A DNA stretch of 64,000 nucleotides from Rhizobium sp. BK316 (GCF_014193695.1 NZ_JACHZR010000001.1:1029309-1093308); one strand, 5' to 3'. Counted from the first letter of the stretch, positions 1-9,451 are shown. Made by a program: numbers and translations. Notes: generated by a model from the sequence alone, not told the origin.

Positions 1-1086
1 CGATCCACCGTCAATACCGAGGTTCATACTGCGCTCGGCAGCCATATCGTCGAACTCAGGACGTCGCTGCGCGAGCGGCTTGCCAGCGAAAACCTCGACG
101 CCATCGTCGTGCCCTTCGATTTCGACACTTACAATACACAGGCAACCGTCGGCGAGAACCTGCTCTTCGGCACGATGAAGCGGCCGCTGATGAACAATCG
201 TCGGCTTGCCGGCCACCCCTATTTCCAGCAGCTCTTCCGCGATACCGGGCTCAGCACCGACCTCTATGCGATGGGCCTGGAGATTGCCGAGAACGCGGTG
301 GAACTCTTCCACGACCTGCCGCCGGACCACCCCTTCTTCCAGCAGCTCACCTTCATGACGGCGGATGATATCCCGACCTATCAGGCGCTGCTGCAGAAGC
401 TGCAGGGCAAGCGCTTCGAGGATGCGACGCCGGAAGACCGGGCCAGCATCATCCGCCTGAGCTTCGCCTATATCGAACCACGGCACCGCTTCGGCCTCTT
501 GACCCAGGCGCTGATGGACAAGATCGTTAGCGCCCGCAAACAGTTCCACCAGAACATCCCCGACGATCTCGCCGAGCTGATCGAGCGTTATGACATCAAC
601 CGCTTCACGGCTTCCGCAAGCCTGATGGACAATGTGCTCTTCGGCCGCATCGCCTATCAGCAGGCCGATGCCTCCGACCGCATTCGTCTCATCATGGGTG
701 AACTTTTCGATGCGCTCGATCTCTACGACGACGTATTGTCGATCGGGCTCGAATTTGATGTCGGCTCCGGCGGCAAGCGCCTGACTGGGGTGCAGCGGCA
801 GAAGCTCAATCTCGCCCGCGCCCTGCTCAAGCGCTCCGACTACTTCATCTTCAACCGGCCGATCCCGGCGCTCGATCAGCGCATCCAGGATCAGATCACC
901 CACAACGTCATCGAAGGCCTGCATGAGGAAGGCAAGCGTCCGGCGATCATCTGGGTGCTGTCCAACGCCAAGCTTGCGGAAATCTTCGATCGAATTCTGC
1001 TCTTCGATCGCGGCGATCTTGCCGAGGTGGGCAACTATCCGGAACTTTCCGAGAAAAACGGGATGTTCAAGGAACTGTTATCGTAA
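1..1086 (+). CDS. ABC transporter ATPase-like protein, 3' part only, degenerate nucleotide-binding domain
   Basis: The frame is open from base 1, so the gene begins outside the window; about 361 residues are visible. The C-terminal third has ABC-ATPase architecture: a signature-like stretch (GSGGKRLTGVQRQKLNLARA) followed by a Walker B/D-loop-like segment (YFIFNRPIPALD) and an H-loop-region segment ending WVLSN. In a working ATPase the Walker B would read hydrophobic-D-E; here it is N-R, so hydrolysis by this domain is doubtful. Earlier stretches (TVGENLLFG, SLMDNVLFGRIAY) resemble the region after the Q-loop of ABC exporters, suggesting two NBD-like parts. A stand-alone cyclic-nucleotide-binding gene follows 72 bases later on the same strand. 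The substrate cannot be told from what is visible. Confidence 0.7.
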   Translation, partial: RSTVNTEVHTALGSHIVELRTSLRERLASENLDAIVVPFDFDTYNTQATVGENLLFGTMKRPLMNNRRLAGHPYFQQLFRDTGLSTDLYAMGLEIAENAVELFHDLPPDHPFFQQLTFMTADDIPTYQALLQKLQGKRFEDATPEDRASIIRLSFAYIEPRHRFGLLTQALMDKIVSARKQFHQNIPDDLAELIERYDINRFTASASLMDNVLFGRIAYQQADASDRIRLIMGELFDALDLYDDVLSIGLEFDVGSGGKRLTGVQRQKLNLARALLKRSDYFIFNRPIPALDQRIQDQITHNVIEGLHEEGKRPAIIWVLSNAKLAEIFDRILLFDRGDLAEVGNYPELSEKNGMFKELLS

Positions 1087-1158
1087 TATTCTATTGGGGC
1101 GGCAGAGACGGCGCCCGCAAGGCGCTTGGAATTGGTTTTTAGCGCATGATCAAGGACC

Positions 1159-1650
1159 ATGCGGCAGGGGGTTGTAACGCTCATGCTGTTGAGAGATGAA
1201 GTCGAAATGCTGCGGCGGGTGCCGATCTTCTCGAGGATCGCACCAGCGAAACTCAAGCTCTTGGCCTTCACCTCCGATCGCATGACCTACCACGCCGGCC
1301 AGAACCTGTTCCGCCAGGGCGATGTCGGCGACGCCGCCTATGTCGTTCTGTCCGGCACGGCCGATATCATCGTTTCCTCGCCTGCCGGTGAGATCAAGGT
1401 CGCCGATGTCGAGGTCAATTCCATCGTCGGCGAAATCGCCATTCTCTGCGACGTCTCGCGTACCGCGACCGTGCGCGCCACCTCACCACTCGAAGTCCTG
1501 CGCATCAGCAAGGAACATTTCCTCAAGCTTCTGAGCGATTTCCCGGAAATGGCCGTGGAGATCATGCGCGTGCTCGCCGACCGTCTCAACCATACGACCG
1601 CCGAACTGACCGCCGCGCGCGCTGCCAAGCAGCCGCAGATGGCGCAGTAA
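1159..1650 (+). CDS. Stand-alone cyclic nucleotide-binding (CNB) domain protein
   Basis: The protein is 163 residues and consists almost entirely of one Crp/Fnr-type nucleotide-binding fold at about residues 15-135. Typical features are the RQGDVGDAAYVVLSG strand-turn, a phosphate-binding-cassette-like segment (VGEIAILCDVSRTATVRA) and a helix near the C-terminus. There is no helix-turn-helix after it, so it is not a classical Crp regulator; a regulatory subunit or sensor for a partner protein is more likely. It follows the ABC-ATPase-like gene and may be co-transcribed with it. The first ATG has AAGGA two bases upstream; a second in-frame ATG at 1183 is an equally reasonable start. The ligand (cAMP, cGMP or none) is unknown. 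Confidence 0.8.
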   Translation: MRQGVVTLMLLRDEVEMLRRVPIFSRIAPAKLKLLAFTSDRMTYHAGQNLFRQGDVGDAAYVVLSGTADIIVSSPAGEIKVADVEVNSIVGEIAILCDVSRTATVRATSPLEVLRISKEHFLKLLSDFPEMAVEIMRVLADRLNHTTAELTAARAAKQPQMAQ

Positions 1651-1674
1651 AGCCCGAAATAGGCGCCCCAAACA

Positions 1675-1708
1675 AAAAGGCCTGCCGGGTTTCCCAAGCG
1701 AGCCTTTT
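1675..1708. terminator. Probable bidirectional terminator
   Basis: AAAAGGC and GCCTTTT form an inverted repeat around a second small GGG-TTT-CCC hairpin. It lies between the stop codons of the convergent CNB gene and MFS gene, and the outer arms supply an A-run and a T-run. Confidence 0.55.
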
Positions 1709-1727
1709 CGTTATACCTCTATGCGCA

Positions 1728-3059
1728 CTATTCGCGCTGTTCCAGCGCCCTGCTGAAGGCGAGAGCCGCCAGCGTGCAGATCGCGCCCGAGAGCAGGTAG
1801 TATCCGACGAAGGCCAGGCCGAACTGGCTCGACAGGCTGAGCGCCACCAGCGGCGCAAAACCGGCGCCGACCAACCAAGCAAGGTCGGAGGTGAACGCCG
1901 CTCCTGTATAGCGATAACCACGGCCGAAGCGCGACGAGATCGAGCCGGTCGCCTGACCGAAGGAAAGGCCGAGTACGGCAAAGCCGATAATGACGTAGGC
2001 ATCATGCCCGGTATTATCGGCACCGATCAGCAGCGGTCCGATGAAGCTGAAGATTGCGATCAGGACGGCACAGATCGCCAGCTGCGCGCGGCGGCCGATG
2101 CGGTCCGCGATCATGCCCGAGGCAATGATGGCGACGACGCCGACGATGGCACCGATAACCTGTACCACCATGAAGGCACCGATCGGCCGATCGCTGTGAA
2201 GGCTCACCCAGCCGAGCGGGAAGATGGTGACGAGGTGGAACATAGCGAAGCTTGCCAGCGGCACGAAAGCGCCGATCAGAATATCGCGGCCGTGGACGCG
2301 CAGCACGTCGAGGATCGGTGCTGCTTCAAGCTCATGCTGCTCCAAGAGCGTGCCGAAATCCTTGGTCATGACGAGACGAAGGCGGGCAAAGAGCGCGACG
2401 ACGTTGATCGCGAAGGCGACGAAGAACGGATAACGCCAGCCCCATGAGAGGAAGTCTTCCGGGGAAAGATTGGCGACGAAGTAACCGAACAGGATGCTCG
2501 CCAGCGCAAAACCGATCGGTGCGCCGAGCTGCGGGATCATCGCATACCAGCCACGGTGATTCGGCGGCGCATTGAGAGCAAGCAGCGAGGCAAGGCCATC
2601 CCAAGCTCCACCAAGCGCAAAGCCCTGGCCAAGGCGAAAGAGGGCCAGCAGCGCAATCGACCAGTAGCCGATCTCGTCATAGCCCGGCAGGAAGGCGATC
2701 GATGCCGTCGAACCGCCGAGCAGGAAGAGCGCGATGGTGAGCTTCGTGCCGCGCCCGTACAGACGATCGATCGTCATGAAGACGACCGAGCCGACGGGGC
2801 GGGCAAGGAAGGCGAGCGAGAAGATAGCAAAGGAATAGAGCGTGCCCGTCAGCCTGTCCGGCGCGAAGGGAAAGACGAGTTGTGGAAAGACGAGTACGGA
2901 TGCAAGGCCGTAAACGAAGAAATCGAAAAACTCAGACATGCGACCGATCACCACGCCGACCGCGATGCTGCCGGGCGAAACCGGCTTGTCATCGTGAATG
3001 CGCCGCGCATCCCGTTCCAGCGATGAAGATGATGGTCCTAAATGTGTGGCAGTAGCCAT
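1728..3059 (-). CDS. MFS transporter, metabolite:H+ symporter (MHS)-like
   Basis: A 443-residue protein with about twelve hydrophobic segments. The region between the second and third segments (ARPVGSVVFMTIDRLYGRGT) matches the MFS signature loop G-x-x-x-D-R-x-G-R in slightly altered form, and the GMIADRIGRRAQ loop in the second half is its repeat. The opening GVVIGRMSEFFDFFVYG resembles the start of the metabolite:H+ symporter family (shikimate, proline-betaine, citrate or alpha-ketoglutarate carriers). GGAGG stands nine bases before the ATG. It is convergent with the CNB gene and divergent from cyoA. The substrate is not evident. Confidence 0.8.
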   Translation of the reverse strand: MATATHLGPSSSSLERDARRIHDDKPVSPGSIAVGVVIGRMSEFFDFFVYGLASVLVFPQLVFPFAPDRLTGTLYSFAIFSLAFLARPVGSVVFMTIDRLYGRGTKLTIALFLLGGSTASIAFLPGYDEIGYWSIALLALFRLGQGFALGGAWDGLASLLALNAPPNHRGWYAMIPQLGAPIGFALASILFGYFVANLSPEDFLSWGWRYPFFVAFAINVVALFARLRLVMTKDFGTLLEQHELEAAPILDVLRVHGRDILIGAFVPLASFAMFHLVTIFPLGWVSLHSDRPIGAFMVVQVIGAIVGVVAIIASGMIADRIGRRAQLAICAVLIAIFSFIGPLLIGADNTGHDAYVIIGFAVLGLSFGQATGSISSRFGRGYRYTGAAFTSDLAWLVGAGFAPLVALSLSSQFGLAFVGYYLLSGAICTLAALAFSRALEQRE

Positions 3060-3433
3060 ATGAAACGCCTCCCTCGTTCAAGGTGCTTTTTGCAAAGCGC
3101 CCCAAACTGATCTTGTTCCATCTTTGCAGCTTATCAAGTCCCGATTGCCCAAATAGTTACGCGAAGTTCTCAAAAATCAATGCGATGGAAAAATCGCGTG
3201 ATACCTATCCCGACCTATTCCAGAGTTTTATTGGGCAAAGTCTTGTATTTCGGATATACAAAAATCGGCGCCGGAAAAATTCCTTCCCGTTTTCATCAGG
3301 ATTTCGCGGCGTTGTGGACGCTGACTTCTCCCGCGATGCAAAATGCATGTTGCACTGCGACCAAAGACCTCATATCGCTCATCGTGCCAGTGCTTTAGTC
3401 GGCAATCGAACGAAACAAAAAGAGCTTAGAGAC
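3060..3433 (+). promoter_or_regulatory. Long leader and promoter region between the MFS gene and cyoA
   Basis: This 374-base gap separates divergent genes and must hold promoters for both. It is clearly more AT-rich than its flanks, and TTGGGC with ATATAC 17 bases later (about 3233-3262) is a possible but weak promoter for cyo. An open frame runs from 3083 into cyoA, but it looks non-coding upstream of 3434. No convincing FNR/FixK dyad was seen by eye. Confidence 0.4.
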
Positions 3434-4594
3434 GTGCAAAAACTGCCAAAGTTTTCCCGCCTTCTATTAGTCTTGCCGCTGTTTTTTTTGGCAGGATGCA
3501 ACATGGTGGTCATGTCGCCTTCAGGCGATATCGCCATCCAACAGCGCGACCTCATCATCGTCTCCACGGTGCTGATGCTGCTGATCATCATTCCGGTGAT
3601 CTTCCTCACGCTGCTTTTCGCCTGGCGCTACCGGCGCTCCAACACGGCCGCGAGCTACGCGCCCGAATGGCACCATTCGACCCGCCTCGAAATCGTGATC
3701 TGGGCAGCACCGCTCGCCATCATTATTGCGCTTGGCGCCGTCACCTGGATTTCCACGCACAAGCTCGATCCTTACCGCCCACTCGACCGTATCGATGCGG
3801 ACCGTGCCATTCCGGCAGATACCAAGCCGCTGACCGTCGAGGTCGTGGCGCTCGACTGGAAATGGCTGTTCTTCTATCCCGACCTCGGCATTGCGACGGT
3901 CAATGAGCTCGCAGCTCCCGTCGACGTGCCGATCAGCTTCAAGATCACCGCCTCCTCGGTGATGAACTCCTTCTTCATCCCCGCCCTTGCCGGTCAGGTC
4001 TACGCCATGCCCGGCATGCAGACGAGACTGCACGCCGTCATCAATAAGGAAGGCGAGTATGAAGGCTTCTCCGCCAATTACAGCGGCGCAGGCTTCTCGA
4101 ATATGCGCTTCAAGTTCCACGGCCTGAACCAGCAGGGCTTCGATGCCTGGGTGGCGCAGGTCAAGCAGCGCGGCACGATGCTCAACCGCGACGCCTATCT
4201 GAAGCTCGAAAAGCCGAGCGAGAAGGAGCCGGTGCGCTATTATGCCGGCGCCGATGCCGATCTCTACGACGCGATCCTCAACATGTGCGCCACGCCCGGC
4301 AAAATGTGCGCGAGTGAGATGATGCATATCGACATGATGGGCGGCGGTGGCAAGGAAAGCGAAGAAAACCGCGAAAAGCTGACCTACGACAACCGCCATG
4401 CGGACGAAGGCATTGTCGCACCTGCGGCAACCGTGCCCGCAACGGGCGCTCCTGCACGCAGCGAGCCTGCCGGAAGCACCGATGGCAGCAGCATGCACAA
4501 CATGCCCGGGATGGACATGCAGCATGATGGCCATTCCATGCCCGGCAATAGCAATGGCGGCGATCCGGCGCCGGCGCAGCTCAACAACAATTAA
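3434..4594 (+). CDS. cyoA: Cytochrome o ubiquinol oxidase subunit II (lipoprotein)
   Basis: Subunit II of a bo3-type quinol oxidase, 386 residues from the GTG start. That start is chosen because it gives a clean lipoprotein signal with lipobox LAGC (Cys22) and follows a GAG-containing ribosome site; the longer open frame upstream does not look coding. Two membrane segments follow (about 40-65 and 83-105), then a periplasmic cupredoxin fold. The CuA ligands of cytochrome c oxidases (C-x3-C-x3-H) are absent, the region reading FSANYSGAGFSNM, as expected of a quinol oxidase. The protein is about 70 residues longer than E. coli CyoA; the extra tail is rich in Met and His (MHNMPGMDMQHDGHSMPG, residues 354-371), like a metal-binding segment. 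First gene of cyoABCD. Confidence 0.93.
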   Translation: MQKLPKFSRLLLVLPLFFLAGCNMVVMSPSGDIAIQQRDLIIVSTVLMLLIIIPVIFLTLLFAWRYRRSNTAASYAPEWHHSTRLEIVIWAAPLAIIIALGAVTWISTHKLDPYRPLDRIDADRAIPADTKPLTVEVVALDWKWLFFYPDLGIATVNELAAPVDVPISFKITASSVMNSFFIPALAGQVYAMPGMQTRLHAVINKEGEYEGFSANYSGAGFSNMRFKFHGLNQQGFDAWVAQVKQRGTMLNRDAYLKLEKPSEKEPVRYYAGADADLYDAILNMCATPGKMCASEMMHIDMMGGGGKESEENREKLTYDNRHADEGIVAPAATVPATGAPARSEPAGSTDGSSMHNMPGMDMQHDGHSMPGNSNGGDPAPAQLNNN

Positions 4595-4636
4595 CCTGGC
4601 GCTTTGCGTCGCAAGACATAATGAACGGGTTGTTCC

Positions 4637-6640
4637 ATGTTTTCCAATCCTGACCTCCTGAAGTTCATCTTCGGCCGGTTGACCCTCGACGCGATCCCGT
4701 ATCACGAGCCGATCCTGGTCGTGACCTTCATCGGCGTCGTCATCGGCGCCATCGCGGTGCTGGGCATTATCACCTATTTCAAGTTCTGGGGTTCGCTCTG
4801 GAACGACTGGATCTGCAGCGTCGATCACAAGAAGATCGGCATCATGTACGTCATCCTCGCCGTCATCATGCTGTTGCGCGGCTTTTCGGATGCCATCCTG
4901 ATGCGCGTACAGCAGGCAGTTGCCTTCAACGGCATTGAAGGCCCCCTGCCACCGCATCACTACGACCAGATCTTCACCGCCCACGGCGTCATCATGATCT
5001 TCTTCGTGGCGATGCCCTTCGTCACCGGCCTCATGAACTTCGTGGTGCCGCTGCAGATCGGTGCGCGCGACGTCTCCTTCCCGTTCCTCAATAACTTCTC
5101 GTTCTGGATGACGACGGCAGGCGCCATCATCATCATGATTTCGCTTTTCATCGGCGAATTTGCGCAGACCGGCTGGCTCGCCTATCCGCCGCTCTCGGGT
5201 GCCGCCTATAGTCCAGGCGTCGGCGTCGACTATTATATCTGGGGCCTGCAGGTCGCCGGTGTCGGCACGACACTGTCAGGCATCAACCTGATCGCGACCA
5301 TCGTGAAGATGCGCGCGCCGGGCATGACCTTCATGAAAATGCCGGTTTTTACCTGGACGGCACTCTGCACCAATATCCTGATCGTCGCTTCCTTCCCGAT
5401 CCTGACCGCGACGCTCGCCCTCCTGTCGCTCGACCGCTATGCCGGAACGAACTTCTTCACGAACGACCTCGGCGGCAATCCGATGATGTATGTCAACCTC
5501 ATCTGGATCTGGGGCCACCCGGAAGTCTATATCCTGGTTCTGCCGGCCTTCGGCATCTTCTCGGAAGTGGTTGCGACCTTCTCCGGCAAGCGCCTCTTCG
5601 GTTACGCCTCGATGGTCTACGCCACCTGCGTGATCATGATCCTTTCCTATCTCGTGTGGCTGCATCACTTCTTCACGATGGGTTCGGGCGCTTCCGTCAA
5701 CTCCTTCTTCGGCATCACCACGATGATCATCTCGATCCCGACGGGGGCGAAGATGTTCAACTGGCTCTTCACCATGTATCGCGGCCGCATCCGCTACGAG
5801 GTGCCGATGCTGTGGACGGTCGGCTTCATGGTGACTTTCGTCATCGGCGGCATGACCGGCGTCATGCTTGCCGTTCCGCCTGCCGACTTCGTGCTGCACA
5901 ACTCGCTGTTTCTGATCGCGCACTTCCATAACGTGATCATCGGCGGCGTTCTCTTCGGCATGTTCGCCGGTGTGAACTACTGGTTCCCAAAGGCCTTCGG
6001 CTTCAAGCTCGACCCCTTCTGGGGCAAGATGAGCTTCTGGTTCTGGCAGATCGGCTTCTGGTTCGCCTTCATGCCGCTCTACGTGCTCGGCCTGATGGGT
6101 GTCACCCGCCGCATGAGTCAGTTCGACGATCCATCGCTGCAGATCTGGTTCATCATCGCCGCCTTCGGCGTCGGCCTGATCGCGCTTGGCATCGCGTCCT
6201 TCCTGATCCAGATCGTCGTCTCCTTCAGGAAGCGCGAAGAGCTGCGCGACGACAGCGGCGATCCGTGGGACGGCCGCACGCTGGAATGGTCGACCTCCTC
6301 GCCGCCGCCGGACTACAATTTCGCCTTCACGCCGGTCGTGCATGATCACGACAGCTGGTACGACATGAAGAACCGCGGCTATGAGCGTCCGCTCGGCGGC
6401 TTCAAGCCGATCCACATGCCGAAGAATACCGGCGCCGGCGCGATTCTGTCCGCCATCAGCGTGGCGCTCGCCTTCGGCCTGATCTGGTACATGTGGTGGC
6501 TGGTGGTCGTCTCGGCCGTTGCCATGTTCATCGTCGCGATCCGCCATACGTTCAACTACAAGCGTGACTTCTACATCCCTGCGGATGAAGTCACCGAAAC
6601 GGAAGGCAAGCGCACCAGGCTGCTTGCCGAGCAGGTGTAA
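4637..6640 (+). CDS. cyoB: Cytochrome o ubiquinol oxidase subunit I
   Basis: Catalytic subunit of the bo3 quinol oxidase: it reduces oxygen at the heme-CuB site and pumps protons. At 667 residues it matches the family's usual length of about 660. Recognisable heme-copper motifs are [17 protein letters not shown] (CuB His and the crosslinked Tyr on helix VI), a WLHHFFTMG His pair and [11 protein letters not shown] carrying the heme ligands. About fifteen membrane segments are present, including the extra N- and C-terminal helices typical of CyoB. It starts 42 bases after cyoA and ends six bases before cyoC. Confidence 0.97.
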   Translation: MFSNPDLLKFIFGRLTLDAIPYHEPILVVTFIGVVIGAIAVLGIITYFKFWGSLWNDWICSVDHKKIGIMYVILAVIMLLRGFSDAILMRVQQAVAFNGIEGPLPPHHYDQIFTAHGVIMIFFVAMPFVTGLMNFVVPLQIGARDVSFPFLNNFSFWMTTAGAIIIMISLFIGEFAQTGWLAYPPLSGAAYSPGVGVDYYIWGLQVAGVGTTLSGINLIATIVKMRAPGMTFMKMPVFTWTALCTNILIVASFPILTATLALLSLDRYAGTNFFTNDLGGNPMMYVNLIWIWGHPEVYILVLPAFGIFSEVVATFSGKRLFGYASMVYATCVIMILSYLVWLHHFFTMGSGASVNSFFGITTMIISIPTGAKMFNWLFTMYRGRIRYEVPMLWTVGFMVTFVIGGMTGVMLAVPPADFVLHNSLFLIAHFHNVIIGGVLFGMFAGVNYWFPKAFGFKLDPFWGKMSFWFWQIGFWFAFMPLYVLGLMGVTRRMSQFDDPSLQIWFIIAAFGVGLIALGIASFLIQIVVSFRKREELRDDSGDPWDGRTLEWSTSSPPPDYNFAFTPVVHDHDSWYDMKNRGYERPLGGFKPIHMPKNTGAGAILSAISVALAFGLIWYMWWLVVVSAVAMFIVAIRHTFNYKRDFYIPADEVTETEGKRTRLLAEQV

Positions 6641-6646
6641 GAGACC

Positions 6647-7267
6647 ATGAGCGATCACACTATCGACACGGCCGAAAAGCCTGAATTCTACCTCACGGAA
6701 GACCATCATCCGGAGAACAGCACCAATCTGGGCTTCTGGCTCTATCTGATGAGCGACTGCCTGATCTTCTCGGTGCTGTTTGCCACCCATGCCGTGCTCG
6801 GTCGCAGCTATGCGGCCGGCCCGTCGCCGGCCGATCTCTTCGATCTGAGGCTGGTCGCCATCAACACGTCGATGCTGCTCCTCTCCTCCATCACCTACGG
6901 GTTTGCGATGCTGCAGATGGAGCGCAACGCAAAGGCGGAAACGCTGTTCTGGCTGGCCGTGACCGGCCTCTTCGGCGCAGCCTTCATCGGCCTCGAACTC
7001 TATGAGTTCGTGAACCTCATCCATGAGGGCGCAGGACCGCAGCGCAGTGCCTTCCTGTCATCCTTCTTTACGCTGGTCGGCACACACGGTCTGCACGTCA
7101 CCTTCGGCCTCATCTGGCTGGTCACGCTGATGGTGCAGGTATCCATGCACGGTCTGATCGAAGCCAACCGCCGGCGTCTGATGTGCCTTTCGATGTTCTG
7201 GCACTTCCTTGACGTCGTCTGGATCGGCGTCTTTTCCTTCGTTTACCTGATGGGAGTTCTTGGATGA
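6647..7267 (+). CDS. cyoC: Cytochrome o ubiquinol oxidase subunit III
   Basis: A 206-residue integral membrane protein of the COX3 family with five predicted helices, the usual number for CyoC. Family features include the [12 protein letters not shown] opening helix, the [14 protein letters not shown] segment, the [14 protein letters not shown] helix and a final [17 protein letters not shown]. It stabilises subunit I and is not itself redox active. Its stop codon overlaps the start of cyoD in an ATGA arrangement, pointing to translational coupling. Confidence 0.95.
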   Translation: MSDHTIDTAEKPEFYLTEDHHPENSTNLGFWLYLMSDCLIFSVLFATHAVLGRSYAAGPSPADLFDLRLVAINTSMLLLSSITYGFAMLQMERNAKAETLFWLAVTGLFGAAFIGLELYEFVNLIHEGAGPQRSAFLSSFFTLVGTHGLHVTFGLIWLVTLMVQVSMHGLIEANRRRLMCLSMFWHFLDVVWIGVFSFVYLMGVLG

Positions 7268-7665
7268 GTTCGCAAGCACCCGCACATGAGGATGCCCACG
7301 AGGCTCACCACGGCCATAGTCACGGGCATCAGGCCGGTCACGGCACATTCAAGAGCTACGTGACGGGCTTCATTCTGTCCGTCATCCTGACCGCCATTCC
7401 CTTCTGGTTGGTCATGGCAGGCGTCTTCGAAAGTCACATTGTCACCGCCATCCTGGTGATGGCGCTCGCCGCCGTGCAGATCGTCGTTCACATGATCTTC
7501 TTCCTGCACATGAATACGAAGTCGGAAGGCGGCTGGACGATCATGGCGCTGATCTTCACGATCATCATCGTCGCGATCGCGCTGTCGGGTTCGCTCTGGG
7601 TCATGTATCACCTGAATACGAACATGATGCCGATGAGCCCTGAAATGATGAAGAACATGCCGTAA
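7264..7665 (+). CDS. cyoD: Cytochrome o ubiquinol oxidase subunit IV
   Basis: A 133-residue three-helix subunit. The N-terminus is unusually His-rich ([20 protein letters not shown], about residues 5-24) before the first membrane segment, and the [17 protein letters not shown] loop is typical of prokaryotic COX4/CyoD. It helps assemble the CuB site of subunit I. It overlaps the cyoC stop by four bases and is followed by a strong hairpin before the SURF1 gene. No cyoE heme O synthase gene is present here, so heme O must come from a gene elsewhere. Confidence 0.93.
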   Translation: MSSQAPAHEDAHEAHHGHSHGHQAGHGTFKSYVTGFILSVILTAIPFWLVMAGVFESHIVTAILVMALAAVQIVVHMIFFLHMNTKSEGGWTIMALIFTIIIVAIALSGSLWVMYHLNTNMMPMSPEMMKNMP

Positions 7666-7674
7666 CGGCTGGGG

Positions 7675-7700
7675 AACGGGCGGCGGCAAGGCCGCCCGTT
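7675..7700 (+). terminator. Strong intercistronic hairpin after cyoD
   Basis: AACGGGCGGC and GCCGCCCGTT form a perfect ten-pair stem with a six-base loop. No T-run follows and the SURF1 start is only 11 bases downstream, so it may be a partial terminator or a 3'-end stabiliser that sets the cyoABCD to SURF1 ratio rather than a full stop. Confidence 0.55.
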
Positions 7701-7711
7701 GCGGTTTACTC

Positions 7712-8470
7712 ATGACCGATATCTCTTCCGACCAACAGGACAGGCCGCGTTCGGCCGTTACACTTGCGATCCTTGGGCTCGGCCTTCTGGCCCTCGTCGC
7801 TGCCTTGATCGCGCTCGGCACCTGGCAAGTCTACCGGCTCTCCTGGAAACTCGATCTGATCGCCCGCGTCGATGCGCGCGTCCACGCCGAGCCCGTCGTC
7901 CCGCCAGCTCGCGCCGACTGGGGCAAGATCAACGCCGCCGATGACGAATATCGGCGAGTGGCGGCAACAGGCGCCTTCGAAAACGACAAGGAGACGCTGG
8001 TTACCGCATCCACCGCGCTCGGCGCAGGCTACTGGGTACTGACGCCGCTTCGGCTTGCGGATGGTAGCGCGATTCTCATCAATCGTGGCTTCGTGCCGGC
8101 CGACCGCCGCGATCCGGCTTCACGGCCGGAGAGCTGGATTGCCAAACCCGCAAGCGTCACCGGGCTGATGCGCATGAGCGAGCCGAAAGGCATGCTGCTG
8201 CGCTCCAACGATCCGATAGCCGACCGCTGGTATTCGCGCGATGTCCCAGCCATTGCCGAAAAGCGGGACATCGCAGATGTCGCGCCGTTTTTCATCGACG
8301 CGGACGCGACGCCCAACGCCGGCGGCTTGCCCGTCGGAGGGTTGACGGTTCTCGACTTCCCGAACAACCACCTTGTCTATGCGATCACCTGGTATGTGCT
8401 GGCAATCATGGTGGCGGGGCTGCTCGTCTATATCCTGCGAAACGAGATCAGGATACGCCGGGGAAGGTAA
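7712..8470 (+). CDS. SURF1-family oxidase assembly protein
   Basis: A 252-residue SURF1/Shy1-type protein: a membrane helix near the N-terminus (about 17-40, ending LGTWQVYRLSWKLDLI, the family's G-x-W-Q-x-x-R-x-x-W-K motif), a periplasmic domain with LLINRGFVP-like sequence (AILINRGFVPADRRDPASR) and a second helix near the C-terminus (HLVYAITWYVLAIMVAGLLV). SURF1 proteins help insert heme into subunit I of heme-copper oxidases. Position directly after cyoABCD suggests this copy serves the bo3 enzyme; it could also serve the cox enzyme encoded near 55 kb. Confidence 0.93.
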   Translation: MTDISSDQQDRPRSAVTLAILGLGLLALVAALIALGTWQVYRLSWKLDLIARVDARVHAEPVVPPARADWGKINAADDEYRRVAATGAFENDKETLVTASTALGAGYWVLTPLRLADGSAILINRGFVPADRRDPASRPESWIAKPASVTGLMRMSEPKGMLLRSNDPIADRWYSRDVPAIAEKRDIADVAPFFIDADATPNAGGLPVGGLTVLDFPNNHLVYAITWYVLAIMVAGLLVYILRNEIRIRRGR

Positions 8471-8515
8471 GTGATCACCGGCCGGGACGGCAGGCTTCCC
8501 GACTTTCATGATAAA

Positions 8516-8543
8516 GGCGAGAACGTCACAACCCGTTCTCGCC
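8516..8543. terminator. Hairpin between convergent SURF1 and hypothetical genes
   Basis: GGCGAGAACG and CGTTCTCGCC pair perfectly over ten bases around an eight-base loop. It lies in the 81-base gap between two stop codons, so a bidirectional terminator is the simplest reading, although no long T-run is present. Confidence 0.5.
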
Positions 8544-8551
8544 GTCCCTCG

Positions 8552-9328
8552 TCACTCCTGAATCGTGGCTTGCTGTTGGGACAGGAATATCTCTCTCTGC
8601 TGTTTCCACGTTTCGAGCTTGTCGGCCTGCCTCTGAAGCTGCGCATAGAGCGGATCGCCCATCATCGCCTGGTAGTCCACTGTCGGTGGTTCGGTGACGA
8701 TCGGTGGCAGCGCGGCATATTGGATCTGTGTGAGAGCCGTTCTCGATTTCGAGATCTTGCCGCCGAGCATAGCGGCGATCTGGTCCGCCCTGTCTTGAGC
8801 GAGGTCCGGTCCGTTCGTCCCATTGACACTGCCCTTCAGGACGTCCCTCAGCTTCAACCCCAATGCGTTATCGTTTGTCTGTACCCCGCCGTCATTGAAA
8901 ATCGTTGCCACGACCCGTCCACCGATGGATACCGTCGCATAGGGCTTGTTGCCGGGATAGTTCGACAGATCCGGCGGCTCGGGGAAATGCGTGTACTGCC
9001 TTTCCAGGTATTGTCTGTTGGCCACAATCCTCGCCGCCTCTCCTTCAATAAAGGACTGATATTCATCTTCGGGCAGTTCGGAGATGTTGATCGGCTTGAG
9101 ATCGACGGCAAGTTTAGTCACGGTGATCACCTGCCCCATGAACTTGACGGTCGCCACGGACGGACGGGGATCAATAGGCTCGTCCGATTGACGCGAGCCG
9201 GTCGTCTCCGTCGTGGATTCCCGCCCGCTGGAAATACCGGAATAGACCTCTCCAGATGTCGTCGAATTTGCCTTGTCGTAACTGCTATGGCGAGTGCTGT
9301 AATAGGATGTTGGCACAATAGTCGTCAT
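8552..9328 (-). CDS. Hypothetical protein
   Basis: A 258-residue protein that I do not recognise. The start is set at the second in-frame ATG, preceded by GGGGGA six bases away, rather than the first ATG 24 bases upstream. The N-terminal 60 residues are rich in Ser and Thr and look disordered; there is no signal peptide or membrane helix. The middle has a strand-rich piece (SIGGRVVATIFNDGGVQTND) and the C-terminus is rich in Gln, Lys and Glu with helical, possibly coiled-coil character. The gene stands alone, convergent with the SURF1 gene, 123 bases downstream of the hybrid kinase gene on the same strand. Function unknown. Confidence 0.65.
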   Translation of the reverse strand: MTTIVPTSYYSTRHSSYDKANSTTSGEVYSGISSGRESTTETTGSRQSDEPIDPRPSVATVKFMGQVITVTKLAVDLKPINISELPEDEYQSFIEGEAARIVANRQYLERQYTHFPEPPDLSNYPGNKPYATVSIGGRVVATIFNDGGVQTNDNALGLKLRDVLKGSVNGTNGPDLAQDRADQIAAMLGGKISKSRTALTQIQYAALPPIVTEPPTVDYQAMMGDPLYAQLQRQADKLETWKQQREIFLSQQQATIQE

Positions 9329-9451
9329 TGAAAATCCCCCACATTGGTGCAAATGCCGGGCTTCAATATATTAAAACTCTTGCGTGTAACTTGTGCTCGC
9401 CGGCTACGTGTGGATCACGGAAGGCTCCTCGAAACCAGAAGCCTCTCCGCA

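Noticed and set aside
3083..3433. N-terminal extension of CyoA
   Set aside because: The frame is open, but a lipoprotein signal with lipobox starts at 3434, so the upstream part would destroy export.
3521..4984. Open frame of 487 codons antisense to cyoA and the start of cyoB
   Set aside because: Shadow composition and no recognisable domain; cyoA and cyoB on the other strand are certain.
5276..7024. Long open frame (582 codons) on the minus strand
   Set aside because: It is antisense to cyoB and cyoC, has the His/Asp/Glu/Arg-rich composition typical of shadow frames in GC-rich DNA, and shows no family resemblance.
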